A DNA stretch of 64,000 bases from Polaribacter pacificus (GCF_038024035.1 NZ_CP150664.1:2170001-2234000), one strand, 5' to 3'. Positions 36,682-47,564 are shown, counted from the first letter of the stretch. Notes: generated from the sequence alone by a model not told the origin. Program-made: numbers and translations.

Positions 36682-37641
36682 ATGAAACCAGCTTTATCTC
36701 ATATTCAGTTACTTAATTTTTCTACCGAAAAAGGGAATCAAATAGACAGTATATCCCTTAGCTATGAATTGTTTGGGCCCGCATTAGGAACAGCACCTGT
36801 TGTGCTAGTCAATCATGCGCTCACAGGGAACAGTACTGTTTGCGGAGCTGCAGGTTGGTGGAGTGATTTAATTGGTCCCCAAAAAGTAATAGACACCCAT
36901 AAGTATAGCATTTTGGCATTTAATATTCCCGGAAATGGATATGATGGGCAGCAAATAGAAAATTATAAAGATTGGCAATGCAAAGATGTGGCACGTTTGT
37001 TTTTAGAGGGTTTAAAAGCCTTAAATATAAAGCAATTATTTGCCGTCATTGGCGGGTCTTTAGGTGGTGGAATCGCTTGGGAGATGGCAGTTCTTGCACC
37101 CAATTTAACGCAGCATTTGATTCCTGTAGCCTCTGATTGGAAAGCCACTGATTGGTTGATTGCCAACTGTTTGATTCAGGAAAAGCTGTTATTAAACTCA
37201 AGTCAACCAGTTCATGATGCACGCATGCACGCCATGCTGTGTTATAGAACTCCAGCATCTTTTAAAGCGCGTTTTAAACGGACAACTAATGAGGCACTTA
37301 AAATATTTAACGTAGAAAGCTGGTTGTTGCATCACGGCAAAAAACTACAAGAACGATTTCAGGTGTCATCCTATCTTTTAATGAATCAATTGCTAAAAAG
37401 TATTGCGGTTGATCAAAATACAGAAAATGTAAGGGCGTTGCTAAAAAGTATTAAGGCACAAATTCATCTGGTTGCAGTAGATTCTGATTTGTTTTTTACA
37501 GCAGAAGAAAATAGAGAAACCTATATGCTTTTAGGATCAGAAAAAGCGAGTTATCACGAGATCAAATCGATCCATGGGCATGATGCCTTTTTAATAGAGT
37601 ATAAACAATTACAAAAAATTCTCACACCTATTTTTAATTAG
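36682..37641 (+). CDS. metX: Homoserine O-acetyltransferase-like alpha/beta hydrolase (MetX)
   Basis: 319 residues, shorter than the usual ~370 of MetX. Fold and catalytic triad visible: nucleophile Ser126 in GGSLGGG, Asp in AVDSDLFF near 272, His in SIHGHDAFL near 295. NHALTGN near 44 and the GWW...LIGP region are MetX-like. It would supply O-acetylhomoserine to the adjacent metY product. Operon position makes the activity likely; acyl donor (acetyl versus succinyl) is inferred. Its stop is 3 bp before the thrA start. Confidence 0.88.
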   Translation: MKPALSHIQLLNFSTEKGNQIDSISLSYELFGPALGTAPVVLVNHALTGNSTVCGAAGWWSDLIGPQKVIDTHKYSILAFNIPGNGYDGQQIENYKDWQCKDVARLFLEGLKALNIKQLFAVIGGSLGGGIAWEMAVLAPNLTQHLIPVASDWKATDWLIANCLIQEKLLLNSSQPVHDARMHAMLCYRTPASFKARFKRTTNEALKIFNVESWLLHHGKKLQERFQVSSYLLMNQLLKSIAVDQNTENVRALLKSIKAQIHLVAVDSDLFFTAEENRETYMLLGSEKASYHEIKSIHGHDAFLIEYKQLQKILTPIFN

Positions 37642-37644
37642 GTG

Positions 37645-40080
37645 ATGACCCATAAAAAAATGAAAGTTATAAAATTTGGAGGCATTTCTTTGTCAAATGG
37701 TATTGGCATAGACAATGCAATCGCCATCATCAAAAAGAAGATAAAAAAAGGAGAGCAAATTGTTGTGGTCGCATCAGCTAGAGGAAACACCACAGATCAA
37801 TTAGAACAGCTCTTAGAAAAAGCGGCAAGAGGATCTGCCTATAAAACAGCATTAGAAAATTTTAAAGAAGAACAGCAGCAACCAACCCAAAATGCTGATT
37901 TAAGTGTTGAGTTTTTGCGCTTAGAAAATTTATTAGAGGCGGTCTTTTTACTTAAAGATTGCAGCCAAAAAATTAAGGATGAGGTTTTGGCGCAAGGTGA
38001 GCTATTGGCTGTAAAAATGCTTACGTCTTTGTTAGAAAGTTCAGGGATCACTGCACAAGCCATCGATGCAAGACAATTGCTGGTGACAGATGAAAACTTT
38101 GGCAATGCCAGTCCAATTGAGGCACTGTCAAAAGAAAAAGTTTTGGCTTGTTTTAATAAAATTGACAAGAATGTAGTGCCCGTGGTTACTGGGTTTATTG
38201 CGGCTAATATTAAAAATGAAACCACCACCTTGGGCAGAAACGGAAGTAATTATACTGCTTCACTTTTGGCCAATTATTTGGCTGCCGAAGAACTGCAAAA
38301 CTACACTCATGTAAATGGTATTTATACCGCAAACCCTGATTTGGTTAAGGATGCAAAAAAAATAGCGCAACTGTCTTTTGCCGAAGCCAATGAGATGGCC
38401 AATTTTGGTGCTACTATTTTGCATGCTAAAACCATTACGCCCCTTTTAGAAAAGAATATCAATTTGCGTATTTTAAATAGTTTTAATCTGGAGGATCAAG
38501 GCACTTTAATTACTTCAGAGTCCAATCAGAAAGGGATTAAATCAATAGCGGTTTTAAACCAGGTTGCCCTCATTAATTTTGAAGGAAGAGGTTTGTTGGG
38601 AAAGGTTGGGGTAGATGCTCGAATTTTTAAAGCTTTAAGTGATCAGCAGATTAGTGTAAGTATTATTTCTCAGGGTTCTTCTGAGCGTGGAATTGGTCTT
38701 GTTGTTGATGCGGAAAAAGCCACAGAGGCTGTTTTGGCCCTTGAGGCTGCTTTTGAAATGGATTTTTACACCAAAGATGTGCATCGAATTTCTGTGATTG
38801 ATGATGTTGCAGTGGTTTCAATTATTGGACAAGATCTAAATAATTTTCACCATCCCTTTAATGCCTTGATAAAAAATCAGATTGTTCCGCTGCTGTTTAA
38901 CAATACCATTACGGGTAAAAATGTGAGTTTGGTTATAAAAAAAGCAGACCTTCACAAGGCTGTAAATGTAATTCACGGTCAGGTTTTTGGGGTGGCTAAA
39001 AAGGTAAACATTGCTGTTTTTGGCAAGGGATTGGTTGGAGGAACTCTTATAAATCAAATTTTAGAAAATGCCAAAGCGGTCTTAGATCGACGAAAAATAG
39101 AACTGAAAATTTTTGCCATTGCAAATTCTAAGCAGGTTTTAGTCAATCAAGATGGGGTTTCTAAAGATTGGGCTCATCAGTTAGAAAATCAAGAGACCAC
39201 AAAGCTAGGTGTAGAAACGATCATTCAATTTGCAAAGACACATCATTTAGAAAATTTAATTGCCGTAGACAATACTGCCTCTGCAGATTTTGTCTCAAAT
39301 TACCTGCCTTTGGTAAGTGCTGGTTTTGACTTGGTGTCTTCTAATAAAATTGCCAATACCAACTCTTTTTCTTTTTATAAAACCTTGAGAGAGGCCTTAA
39401 AAGAACACAAAAAAGAGTATTTGTATGAAACCAATGTGGGAGCGGGCTTGCCCTTAATAGATACCATTAAATTACTGCATGAATCAGGAGAGAATATCAC
39501 GCGAATACGAGGCGTTTTTTCTGGCTCATTAAGCTATCTGTTTAACAAGTTTTCATCAGCTGATATTCCTTTTTCTACCGTCTTACAAGAAGCCATTGAT
39601 TTGGGCTATACAGAACCAGATCCAAGAGAAGATTTGTGCGGAAATGACGTGGCGAGAAAATTATTGATTTTAGCCAGAGAACTCGATCTGGAAAATGAGT
39701 TTGAAGATATCCATATTGAAAATTTAATCCCACCGGCTTTTAGAGAGACTTCTTCTGCTAAATTTTTAAGCTCTTTGGCTGATCTTAATGCTGTTTTTAC
39801 GGCTAAAAAGCAGGCTCAAAAAGAGGATCATGTACTAAGATATATAGGAGATCTTTCTGGCGATTTGTTTCAGAACAAAGGTCATTTAGATGTTAAGCTA
39901 ACCTCTGTTCCCGTAAGTTCTCCCTTGGGATCTTTAAAAGGTTCTGATGCTATTTTTGAAATTTACACAGAATCCTATGGAGAGCAACCTATTGTTATTC
40001 AGGGAGCAGGAGCTGGAGCAAAAGTAACTGCTAGGGGTGTTTTTGGAGATATTTTACGTTTGGCAAAAAACAATAATTAA
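37645..40080 (+). CDS. thrA: Bifunctional aspartokinase / homoserine dehydrogenase
   Basis: 811 residues. Aspartokinase ~1-285, tandem ACT regulatory domains ~300-450, homoserine dehydrogenase ~455-811. The kinase start is KFGGISLSNG, where most family members have KFGGTS. The dehydrogenase shows NAD-binding FGKGLVGGTLINQIL near 455 and the late GYTEPDPREDLCGNDVARKLLIL. It feeds the pathway with homoserine for metX. ATG 37645 chosen; GTG 37642 and ATG 37660 are also possible. SAM-riboswitch control suggests this isozyme serves methionine rather than threonine. Confidence 0.93.
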   Translation: MTHKKMKVIKFGGISLSNGIGIDNAIAIIKKKIKKGEQIVVVASARGNTTDQLEQLLEKAARGSAYKTALENFKEEQQQPTQNADLSVEFLRLENLLEAVFLLKDCSQKIKDEVLAQGELLAVKMLTSLLESSGITAQAIDARQLLVTDENFGNASPIEALSKEKVLACFNKIDKNVVPVVTGFIAANIKNETTTLGRNGSNYTASLLANYLAAEELQNYTHVNGIYTANPDLVKDAKKIAQLSFAEANEMANFGATILHAKTITPLLEKNINLRILNSFNLEDQGTLITSESNQKGIKSIAVLNQVALINFEGRGLLGKVGVDARIFKALSDQQISVSIISQGSSERGIGLVVDAEKATEAVLALEAAFEMDFYTKDVHRISVIDDVAVVSIIGQDLNNFHHPFNALIKNQIVPLLFNNTITGKNVSLVIKKADLHKAVNVIHGQVFGVAKKVNIAVFGKGLVGGTLINQILENAKAVLDRRKIELKIFAIANSKQVLVNQDGVSKDWAHQLENQETTKLGVETIIQFAKTHHLENLIAVDNTASADFVSNYLPLVSAGFDLVSSNKIANTNSFSFYKTLREALKEHKKEYLYETNVGAGLPLIDTIKLLHESGENITRIRGVFSGSLSYLFNKFSSADIPFSTVLQEAIDLGYTEPDPREDLCGNDVARKLLILARELDLENEFEDIHIENLIPPAFRETSSAKFLSSLADLNAVFTAKKQAQKEDHVLRYIGDLSGDLFQNKGHLDVKLTSVPVSSPLGSLKGSDAIFEIYTESYGEQPIVIQGAGAGAKVTARGVFGDILRLAKNNN

Positions 40081-40135
40081 AAGCTATTCGCTTATAAAAA
40101 AGCCTAGTTCGATTGCAGCTAGGAAGAAGAATACT

Positions 40136-41329
40136 ATGGAAGATTTACATTTTGAAACACTGGCCATTCGAAGCCAATCAGAGCGCAGTCAATTTGGAGA
40201 GCATTCTACTCCTTTGTACCTAACCTCGAGTTTTGTCTTTGACGATGCCGAAGATATGAGAGCTTCGTTTGCAGAGGAGAAAGAGAAGAATTTGTACAGT
40301 CGTTTTACAAATCCAAATACGACAGAATTTGTCAATAAAATGGTGACTATGGAGCACGCAGAAGCTGGGTATGCATTTGCAACGGGGATGGCGGCAGTGT
40401 TTTCTACTTTTGGAGCCTTATTAAATGCTGGTGATCATATAGTTTCTTGTCGATCTGTATTTGGTTCTACGCATACGCTGTTTACTAAGTACTTGCCTAA
40501 ATGGCAAATAGAAACCAGTTATTTTAATGTCTCAGAGCTTGATAAAATAGAGAGCCTGATACAGGCAAATACCAAGATCTTGTACGCAGAAACCCCTACC
40601 AATCCTGGAGTAGATCTTTTAGATTTAGAGCTTTTGGGAAGATTAGCTAAAAAGCACAACTTATTGTTGGTGATAGACAACTGTTTTGCAACACCCTATT
40701 TGCAAAACCCCATTGATTTTGGAGCAGATCTCGTAATTCATTCGGCCACCAAATTAATTGATGGACAAGGACGAGTTTTAGGAGGGGTTGTCGTGGGTAA
40801 AAAAGCTCTGGTTAAAGAGATTTACTTGTTTTCTAGGAACACTGGGCCCGCCATGTCTCCATTTAATGCTTGGGTATTGTCTAAAAGTTTAGAAACGCTA
40901 GCGATTCGGGTAGAAAAGCACTGTGAAAATGCGCTAAAAGTAGCCGAGTTTTTAGAAACACAGGCGCAAGTTAATTTTGTAAGATATCCTTTTTTGATAT
41001 CGCATCCGCAGTATAAAATAGCCAAAAAACAAATGAAATTAGGAGGCAGTATTGTTGCCTTTGAGTTGGCAGGAGGATTGTCTGCTGGGCGTCAATTTTT
41101 AAACGCATTAAAACTCTGTTCACTCTCTGCAAATTTGGGAGATACCAGAAGTATCGTAACGCATCCAGCCAGCACTACCCATAGCAAATTAGCTGAGGCA
41201 GATCGTTTGGAAGTAAAAATTACCGATGGCTTGGTAAGAGTCTCCGTTGGCTTAGAACATGTCTCTGATATAATCGCCGATTTAAAACAAGCTTTAGCAA
41301 CAATAAAAGTGCAGGCAAAAAAACAATAA
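40136..41329 (+). CDS. Cystathionine gamma-synthase family PLP enzyme (MetZ-like)
   Basis: 397 residues. PLP Lys206 in [25 protein letters not shown] and [12 protein letters not shown] at the N-terminal side; [10 protein letters not shown] near the C-terminus. Closest in pattern to O-succinylhomoserine sulfhydrylases (MetZ), but cystathionine gamma-synthase activity cannot be excluded. Start at ATG 40136 ([16 protein letters not shown]) with AGGAAGAAG upstream; an in-frame start at 40037 would lie within thrA. Second family member in the operon after metY. Confidence 0.88.
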   Translation: MEDLHFETLAIRSQSERSQFGEHSTPLYLTSSFVFDDAEDMRASFAEEKEKNLYSRFTNPNTTEFVNKMVTMEHAEAGYAFATGMAAVFSTFGALLNAGDHIVSCRSVFGSTHTLFTKYLPKWQIETSYFNVSELDKIESLIQANTKILYAETPTNPGVDLLDLELLGRLAKKHNLLLVIDNCFATPYLQNPIDFGADLVIHSATKLIDGQGRVLGGVVVGKKALVKEIYLFSRNTGPAMSPFNAWVLSKSLETLAIRVEKHCENALKVAEFLETQAQVNFVRYPFLISHPQYKIAKKQMKLGGSIVAFELAGGLSAGRQFLNALKLCSLSANLGDTRSIVTHPASTTHSKLAEADRLEVKITDGLVRVSVGLEHVSDIIADLKQALATIKVQAKKQ

Positions 41330-41331
41330 CA

Positions 41332-42333
41332 ATGAAGGAAACTAGAATTTTTAAAGAATTACAAAAACGAATTTTGGTGCTCGATGGGGCCATGGGTACG
41401 ATGCTACAAGCCTATAAGTTTTCTGAAGCTGATTTTAGGGGTGAGCGATTTAAAGATTATCCAACCCCATTACAAGGCAATAATGATTTGCTTTCTATTA
41501 CACAGCCTAAGGCAATTAAAGAAATTCACGCAAAATATTTTGAGGCAGGTGCAGATATTGTCGAGACCAATACCTTTTCTGGTACTTCCATTGCCATGGC
41601 AGATTATCAGTTAGAATCTTTGGTCTATGAATTAAATTTTGAGTCGGCTAAAATTGCCAAAGAAGTAGCAGAAGAATTTACTAAAAAAGAACCTCATAAA
41701 CCACGATTTGTAGCAGGAAGCATCGGCCCTACTAACAGAACTGCAAGCATGTCTCCAGATGTTAACGACCCTGGATACAGAGCGGTTACTTTTGATGAAC
41801 TGCGGATTGCCTATAAAGAACAGGTAGAAGCTTTGCTTGATGGTGGGGTAGATTTATTATTGGTAGAAACAGTGTTTGATACCTTAAATGCCAAAGCCGC
41901 TTTATTTGCTATTGAACAAGTAAAAGAAGAGCGAGGAATTAGCATTCCTATTATGCTAAGTGGAACCATCACAGATGCCAGCGGACGCACTTTGTCTGGG
42001 CAAACTGCAGAAGCCTTTTTAATTTCAGTTTCACATATTCCTCTTTTTTCGGTGGGCTTTAATTGCGCACTTGGTGCCAATTTGTTGCAACCTCATTTAG
42101 AGGCAATTGCTCAGAAAACCAGCTTTGCCATTTCTGCTCATCCCAACGCAGGACTGCCCAATGCTTTTGGAGAGTATGATGAAAGCCCAGAAGAGATGGG
42201 AGCTCAAATAGAAGAATACCTAAAGAAAGATTTGATCAATATTATTGGCGGCTGCTGTGGTACTACACCAGAACATATTAAAGTGATCGCGAGTATTGCA
42301 GCGAAGTATCAACCTAGAAAAATTTCTGTTTAG
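41332..42333 (+). CDS. metH: Homocysteine S-methyltransferase module of methionine synthase (MetH, N-terminal part)
   Basis: 333 residues corresponding only to the homocysteine-binding barrel of Met[11 protein letters not shown] at about 18-27; zinc-ligand cysteines in FNCALG near 245 and GGCCG (Cys308, Cys309). The folate, cobalamin and reactivation modules are on the next gene, 21 bp downstream. Splitting after the first barrel is common in Bacteroidota and is not a frameshift: this gene has its own stop and the next its own start. Confidence 0.95.
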   Translation: MKETRIFKELQKRILVLDGAMGTMLQAYKFSEADFRGERFKDYPTPLQGNNDLLSITQPKAIKEIHAKYFEAGADIVETNTFSGTSIAMADYQLESLVYELNFESAKIAKEVAEEFTKKEPHKPRFVAGSIGPTNRTASMSPDVNDPGYRAVTFDELRIAYKEQVEALLDGGVDLLLVETVFDTLNAKAALFAIEQVKEERGISIPIMLSGTITDASGRTLSGQTAEAFLISVSHIPLFSVGFNCALGANLLQPHLEAIAQKTSFAISAHPNAGLPNAFGEYDESPEEMGAQIEEYLKKDLINIIGGCCGTTPEHIKVIASIAAKYQPRKISV

Positions 42334-42354
42334 AAGAACCTAAAATCACAAAAA

Positions 42355-45033
42355 ATGAAGCAAACTAAATACATGAAACTCTCTGGTTTAGAGCCTTTGG
42401 TTTTAAATGAAAACAGCAATTTTATCAATGTTGGTGAGCGAACCAATGTGGCGGGTTCTCGTAAGTTTTTAAGATTGATCAAAGAAGAAAAATTTGATGA
42501 GGCTTTAAACATTGCCAGACATCAGGTAGAAGGAGGTGCTCAAATTATCGATATTAACATGGATGATGGTCTAATTGATGGAAAAGAAGCCATGGTGCGT
42601 TTTTTAAATTTAGTAGCCGCAGAGCCTGATATTAGTCGAGTTCCTATTATGATAGACAGTTCTAAATGGGAAATTTTAGAAGCGGGTTTGCAGGTGGTTC
42701 AAGGAAAAAGCGTGGTCAATTCTATTAGTTTAAAAGAAGGCGAAGAAACTTTTATTTGGCAAGCTGCCCAGATTAAGCGCTATGGGGCAGCGGTCATTGT
42801 AATGGCTTTTGATGAAAACGGACAGGCAGATACTTATGAGAGACGTATAGAAATTGCTGAGCGATCTTATAAATTACTTATAGATACTGTAGGTTTTCCT
42901 GCAGAGGATATCATTTTTGATTTGAATATTTTTCCGGTAGCAACTGGGATGGATGAGCATAGAAAAAATGCCATTGATTTTATTGAAGCGACTCGATGGG
43001 TGCGTAGTAATTTACCCAATGTAAGTGTTAGTGGAGGTGTGAGCAATGTGTCTTTTTCATTTAGAGGAAATGACACCGTTAGAGAAGCCATGCACTCTGT
43101 GTTTTTGTATTATGCCATTCAGGCTGGTATGAATATGGGTATCGTAAATCCAGCCTTATTAGAGGTTTATGACAATATTCCAAAAGATTTATTAGAGGCA
43201 ATTGAGGCTGTTATTTTTGATAAAAATGATGGGGCTACAGAACGATTAATGGATTTGGCAGAATCTGTAAAAGGAGTTAAAAGAGATGATCCAGTTGCAG
43301 TGCTAGAATGGAGGTCCTTACCACTACAAGAAAGAATTACTCATAGTTTGGTTAAAGGGATTGATGCTTTTATTGTAGAAGACGTAGAAGAAGCGCGTTT
43401 AGAAACTGCTAAAACCATAGATGTTATTGAGGGGCATTTAATGATTGGAATGTCAGTAGTAGGTGATTTGTTTGGGGCAGGGAAAATGTTTTTGCCTCAG
43501 GTGGTAAAATCGGCTCGAGTGATGAAAAAAGCAGTGGCCTATCTAAATCCATTTATCGAAGCTCAAAAAACTGAAAAACAACGTGCTTTAGGGAAGGTTT
43601 TAATGGCAACCGTAAAAGGAGATGTGCACGATATCGGAAAAAATATTGTGAGTGTGGTTTTGGGCTGTAACAACTATCAAATTATTGATTTAGGGGTTAT
43701 GGTGCCTCCAGAAAAAATTATTGAAACCGCTAAAAAAGAACAGGTAGATATTATTGGTTTGAGTGGTTTGATAACCCCTTCACTAGATGAGATGGTTTAT
43801 CTGGCAAAAGAAATGGAGCGACAAAATTTTATAGTTCCTTTATTAATTGGAGGTGCAACCACCTCTAAAGCACATACGGCTGTAAAAATAGCACCTCAAT
43901 ACAAAAATGCGGTGGTGCATGTAAACGATGCATCAAGAGCGGTAACTGTTGTGGGTGATTTATTGCATCCAACAACCAGTAATTTATATGTAGCCAAATT
44001 AAAAAAAGACTATGATGAGTTTCGTGAAAAATTTCTAAAACGAGGCAAAACCAAAACCTATACAAGCCTTAAAGAGGCAAGAGCACGTAAGTTTCAAATA
44101 GATTGGCAACAGCGTCAACTTGTAAAACCCAAGGCTTTGGGAATTCAGAAATTAGAACAGGTGAGTTTAAAAACCTTGCTGCCATTTATTGATTGGAGTC
44201 CATTTTTTAGAAGCTGGGATTTGCATGGAAAATACCCTGCTATTTTAACGGATAATCTGGTAGGAGAGCAGGCAACTCAACTCTTTTCTGATGCTCAAAC
44301 TGTACTCAAAGAAATTTTGCAAAAACAACAATTAAAGGCCAAGGCCATTTTTGGTCTGTTTGAAGCCAATACAATAGATGACGATGACATTTTGATTACT
44401 AAAAACGGCAAAGAAAAAGCGGTGTTTAGAACCTTAAGGCAGCAGCTAAAAAAACGAGAAGGAAAACCAAGTTTTGCCTTGGCTGATTTTATAGCGCCTA
44501 AAAGTTCTGGTAAGCAAGATTATATGGGCGCATTTGCAACGGCTGTTTTTGGTGCTGATGAACTGGCTGCCAAATACAGAGAACAACAGGATGATTACAA
44601 TGCCATTATGGTGCAGGCTTTAGCCGATCGTTTTGCAGAAGCTCTGGCAGAATACTTACACAAAGAAGTACGGCTACGTCATTGGGGATATGCAGCTGAT
44701 GAGGCATTGACTAATGATGATTTGATTAAAGAAGCTTACAAAGGAATTCGGCCCGCACCCGGTTATCCAGCCTGCCCAGATCATCTAGAAAAAGAGACCA
44801 TTTGGGAGCTGTTAGATGTAGAAAAACAAGTTGGCATTTCGCTAACCGAAAGCTTGGCGATGTGGCCAGGAGCCGCGGTGTCTGGTTATTATTTTGCCAA
44901 CCCTGAAGCCCGTTATTTTGGGCTCGGAAAAATTACCGATGAGCAAGTAAGAGATTTTGCTAGTCGCAAAGGAATCGCCTTAGACAAAGCTAGAAAATGG
45001 TTGCATCCATCCATTGCTGATGATTCGTGTTAA
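42355..45033 (+). CDS. metH: Cobalamin-dependent methionine synthase, folate/B12/activation modules
   Basis: 892 residues. Methyltetrahydrofolate (pterin-binding) domain ~10-270 ([16 protein letters not shown]), cap ~305-395, cobalamin domain with the lower ligand His425 in [10 protein letters not shown], and C-terminal AdoMet-reactivation domain with [12 protein letters not shown] near 800. Together with the preceding gene it reconstitutes full MetH and remethylates homocysteine. The organism must therefore make or take up cobalamin. Confidence 0.97.
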   Translation: MKQTKYMKLSGLEPLVLNENSNFINVGERTNVAGSRKFLRLIKEEKFDEALNIARHQVEGGAQIIDINMDDGLIDGKEAMVRFLNLVAAEPDISRVPIMIDSSKWEILEAGLQVVQGKSVVNSISLKEGEETFIWQAAQIKRYGAAVIVMAFDENGQADTYERRIEIAERSYKLLIDTVGFPAEDIIFDLNIFPVATGMDEHRKNAIDFIEATRWVRSNLPNVSVSGGVSNVSFSFRGNDTVREAMHSVFLYYAIQAGMNMGIVNPALLEVYDNIPKDLLEAIEAVIFDKNDGATERLMDLAESVKGVKRDDPVAVLEWRSLPLQERITHSLVKGIDAFIVEDVEEARLETAKTIDVIEGHLMIGMSVVGDLFGAGKMFLPQVVKSARVMKKAVAYLNPFIEAQKTEKQRALGKVLMATVKGDVHDIGKNIVSVVLGCNNYQIIDLGVMVPPEKIIETAKKEQVDIIGLSGLITPSLDEMVYLAKEMERQNFIVPLLIGGATTSKAHTAVKIAPQYKNAVVHVNDASRAVTVVGDLLHPTTSNLYVAKLKKDYDEFREKFLKRGKTKTYTSLKEARARKFQIDWQQRQLVKPKALGIQKLEQVSLKTLLPFIDWSPFFRSWDLHGKYPAILTDNLVGEQATQLFSDAQTVLKEILQKQQLKAKAIFGLFEANTIDDDDILITKNGKEKAVFRTLRQQLKKREGKPSFALADFIAPKSSGKQDYMGAFATAVFGADELAAKYREQQDDYNAIMVQALADRFAEALAEYLHKEVRLRHWGYAADEALTNDDLIKEAYKGIRPAPGYPACPDHLEKETIWELLDVEKQVGISLTESLAMWPGAAVSGYYFANPEARYFGLGKITDEQVRDFASRKGIALDKARKWLHPSIADDSC

Positions 45034-45093
45034 ACATAAAAAGACTGCGAATCCTTGTGGATCGCATTTAAAAAATAAGATAAAAACAGCGTT

Positions 45094-46047
45094 ATGAAAG
45101 TAACTGAACATTTAGAAAAAGGAGCAGGAAAAACCTTGTTTTCTTTTGAGATTATTCCGCCTAAAAAAGGGCATCATATTAAAGATTTATATGAGAATAT
45201 TGCACCATTAATGGAGTTTAACCCTCCTTTTATTGATGTAACAACCTCTAGAGAAGAGCATGTTTATTTAGAAAAAGACGGCTTGTTAGATAGGCGAATT
45301 ACTCGAATGCGTCCAGGCACTGTTGGTATTTGTGCTGCCATTAAACACAAGTTTGATGTGGATACGGTTCCGCATGTGCTTTGTGGAGGATTTACCAAAG
45401 AGGAGACTGAGTATTTATTGGTTGATTGTCATTATTTAGGGATCGACAATGTGATGGCTTTGCGAGGTGATGCCATGAGTCATCAAAAATATTTTGAGCC
45501 AACTGTAGGAGGTCATCAATATGCGACTCAGCTAGTCGATCAAATTAAAAATTTAAGCAAGGGTACTTATTTACACAATGTGGTAGAGACAGATTATAAA
45601 CCTAATTTTTGCATCGGAGTTGCAGGCTATCCAGAAAAGCATCTCGAAGCCCCTTCTTTGCAGTCAGATTTAAAACGATTGAAAGAAAAAGTGGCAGCTG
45701 GTGCCGATTATGTGGTAACCCAAATGTTTTTTGACAATCAGAAGTATTTTGATTTTGTTGCTGCTGCAAGAGCTATAGGGATTACAGTTCCTATTATTCC
45801 TGGGCTAAAACCCATGGCCATTAACAGACATTTGCAATTGCTACCGCAGGTTTTTAAGATTGATTTGCCAGAGCCCTTAATTAAAGATGTTGAAGCTTGT
45901 AAAAGCAATGCTGATGTTAGAGCAGTAGGTGTAGATTGGTGCATACAACAATCAAAAGAGTTGCTAGCAGCAGGCGTGCCTTTGATCCATTACTACTCTA
46001 TGGGTAAGAGTGACAATATCAGGGCAATAGCTACTGAGGTTTTTTAA
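45094..46047 (+). CDS. metF: 5,10-methylenetetrahydrofolate reductase
   Basis: 317 residues, FAD-dependent TIM barrel that makes the methyltetrahydrofolate used by MetH. FSFEIIPPKKG at ~16-26 (catalytic Glu), FIDVTTSREEH near 50, ALRGD near 125 and VTQMFFDNQKY near 210. Last gene of the riboswitch operon; the 60-bp gap upstream contains an ATCC/GGAT hairpin (45051-45070) without a T run. Confidence 0.96.
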   Translation: MKVTEHLEKGAGKTLFSFEIIPPKKGHHIKDLYENIAPLMEFNPPFIDVTTSREEHVYLEKDGLLDRRITRMRPGTVGICAAIKHKFDVDTVPHVLCGGFTKEETEYLLVDCHYLGIDNVMALRGDAMSHQKYFEPTVGGHQYATQLVDQIKNLSKGTYLHNVVETDYKPNFCIGVAGYPEKHLEAPSLQSDLKRLKEKVAAGADYVVTQMFFDNQKYFDFVAAARAIGITVPIIPGLKPMAINRHLQLLPQVFKIDLPEPLIKDVEACKSNADVRAVGVDWCIQQSKELLAAGVPLIHYYSMGKSDNIRAIATEVF

Positions 46048-46103
46048 ATTTGGCATCATAGAGTGTATTGATACTATCATTGTGAAAAGTAATTTTCTTT
46101 GGA

Positions 46104-46133
46104 TTGCACAGCTTAATTATTTGATTACTTTTG
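46104..46133 (+). promoter_or_regulatory. trxA promoter
   Basis: TTG at 46104-46106, 19-base spacer, TACTTTTG at 46126-46133. Textbook Bacteroidota promoter; leader of about 35 bases. Confidence 0.7.
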
Positions 46134-46173
46134 TAATACAGAAAAGAATTAATAATTTAAAAATATAAAGAAC

Positions 46174-46491
46174 ATGGCATTAGAAATTACAGATGCGAAT
46201 TTTGAAGAGGTGGTATTGAAATCTGACAAGCCAGTATTGGTTGACTTTTGGGCAGCTTGGTGTGGACCTTGTAGAATGGTAGGACCAATCGTTGATGAAA
46301 TTCATACAGAATACGAAGGGAAAGCAGTAGTAGGTAAAGTAGATGTGGATGCAAATCAAGAGTTTGCTGCTAAATACGGTGTGCGTAATATTCCTACTGT
46401 ATTGATCTTTAAAAACGGTGAAGTAGTAGACAAACAAGTAGGAGTTGCTCCTAAAAATGTCTATACAGGTAAAATTGATGCTGCCATCTAA
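46174..46491 (+). CDS. trxA: Thioredoxin
   Basis: 105 residues, cytoplasmic disulfide reductase. Active site WCGPC (Cys30, Cys33), DFWAAWCGPCRM context and cis-Pro in NIPTVLIF near residue 75. No signal peptide. Own promoter and terminator, so expressed alone. Confidence 0.98.
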   Translation: MALEITDANFEEVVLKSDKPVLVDFWAAWCGPCRMVGPIVDEIHTEYEGKAVVGKVDVDANQEFAAKYGVRNIPTVLIFKNGEVVDKQVGVAPKNVYTGKIDAAI

Positions 46492-46530
46492 GTAGCATTC
46501 AATTAGAAACTAATTTTCAAGAATAGTATA

Positions 46531-46558
46531 AAAGGTTTGGCTTAGGTCAAACCTTTTT
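46531..46558 (+). terminator. trxA terminator
   Basis: AAAGGTTTG / CAAACCTTT stem with an 8-base loop and T5 tail, 17 bases before the next start. Confidence 0.9.
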
Positions 46559-46575
46559 CTATTTTAGATACTTCT

Positions 46576-47499
46576 ATGGAACTCTCAAAAGAACATACGG
46601 CAACGCTAAGTCATTTAAACATTCTCGCTAAACAAGTGGTAGAAGGTTTTATTACAGGCATGCATAAAAGTCCTTTTCATGGATTTTCTGTAGAGTTTTC
46701 AGAACACAAGCTGTATAATGCCGGCGAAAGCACTAGGCATATTGATTGGAAACTATTTGCTAAAACAGAAAAATTATACACCAAGAAATACGAAGAAGAG
46801 ACCAATTTACGCTGTCATATTATTATAGACAACTCTGGTTCCATGCAATATCCACAGGAAAAAAACACAGCGCTAAACAAATTAAACAAAATTGGTTTTT
46901 CTGCAGTGGCAGCAGCCTGCTTGCTAGAAATACTAAAGCGTCAACGCGATGCGGTTGGTTTGAGTATCTACTCTGACACCTATGAGTATTACGCTCTAGA
47001 AAAAGGGAGCGAAAGGCATAGAAACATGCTTTTACATACCTTAGAAAACCTACTGCAATCAACAAAAAACACCAAAGCCACAGACACCTATCGATTTTTG
47101 CATGAGATCGCCGAGAAAATACACAGAAGGTCCTTGCTTTTTGTCTTTACGGATATGTGGCAAACTACCACAGCTAAAGAGCAGTTATTTGAAGCATTGC
47201 GTCATTTAAAATACAACAAACATGAGGTCGTTTTGTTCCATGTATATGATAAGGATACAGAAATCTCATTAAATTTTGATGACAGTCCAAAGAAATTTGT
47301 TGACTTAGAAACCGGGGATGAAGTGCAGTTGTTTAGCCAAGAAGTACAAAAAGAATATCAAGAAGCTGTTGAGGATTATTTTAAAGAGTTGAAAGAGAAA
47401 TGCTTGAAGTACCAAATAGATTATGTACCCGTAGACTGTAAGGCAGGCTTTGATACGGTGCTTACCAGCTACTTGGTAAGTCGACGAAAATTTTTGTAA
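46576..47499 (+). CDS. DUF58 domain protein with vWA fold
   Basis: 307 residues. N-terminal segment GFSVEFSEHKLYNAGESTRHIDWKLFAKTEKLYTKKY (residues ~37-73) carries the DUF58 signature, followed by a MIDAS-like DNSGSM near 93 for metal binding. Soluble, no membrane helix. DUF58 proteins usually sit beside MoxR-type ATPases and batch-like aerotolerance genes; here it is alone between trxA and tRNA-Asp. Role unknown. Confidence 0.85.
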   Translation: MELSKEHTATLSHLNILAKQVVEGFITGMHKSPFHGFSVEFSEHKLYNAGESTRHIDWKLFAKTEKLYTKKYEEETNLRCHIIIDNSGSMQYPQEKNTALNKLNKIGFSAVAAACLLEILKRQRDAVGLSIYSDTYEYYALEKGSERHRNMLLHTLENLLQSTKNTKATDTYRFLHEIAEKIHRRSLLFVFTDMWQTTTAKEQLFEALRHLKYNKHEVVLFHVYDKDTEISLNFDDSPKKFVDLETGDEVQLFSQEVQKEYQEAVEDYFKELKEKCLKYQIDYVPVDCKAGFDTVLTSYLVSRRKFL

Positions 47500-47516
47500 A
47501 TTTTTTTAGTTTTTCT

Positions 47517-47547
47517 TTTGGTAATATTAAAAACCATCCTATATTTG
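47517..47547 (+). promoter_or_regulatory. tRNA-Asp promoter
   Basis: TTTG at 47517-47520, 19-base spacer, TATATTTG at 47540-47547: perfect match to the Bacteroidota consensus, 17 bases before the tRNA. Confidence 0.8.
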
Positions 47548-47564
47548 CATCCGCTAAGAGCAAC

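Noticed and set aside
41332..45033. Frameshifted methionine synthase
   Set aside because: The two parts are separated by 21 bp with their own stop and start at a domain boundary, the usual split arrangement in this phylum.
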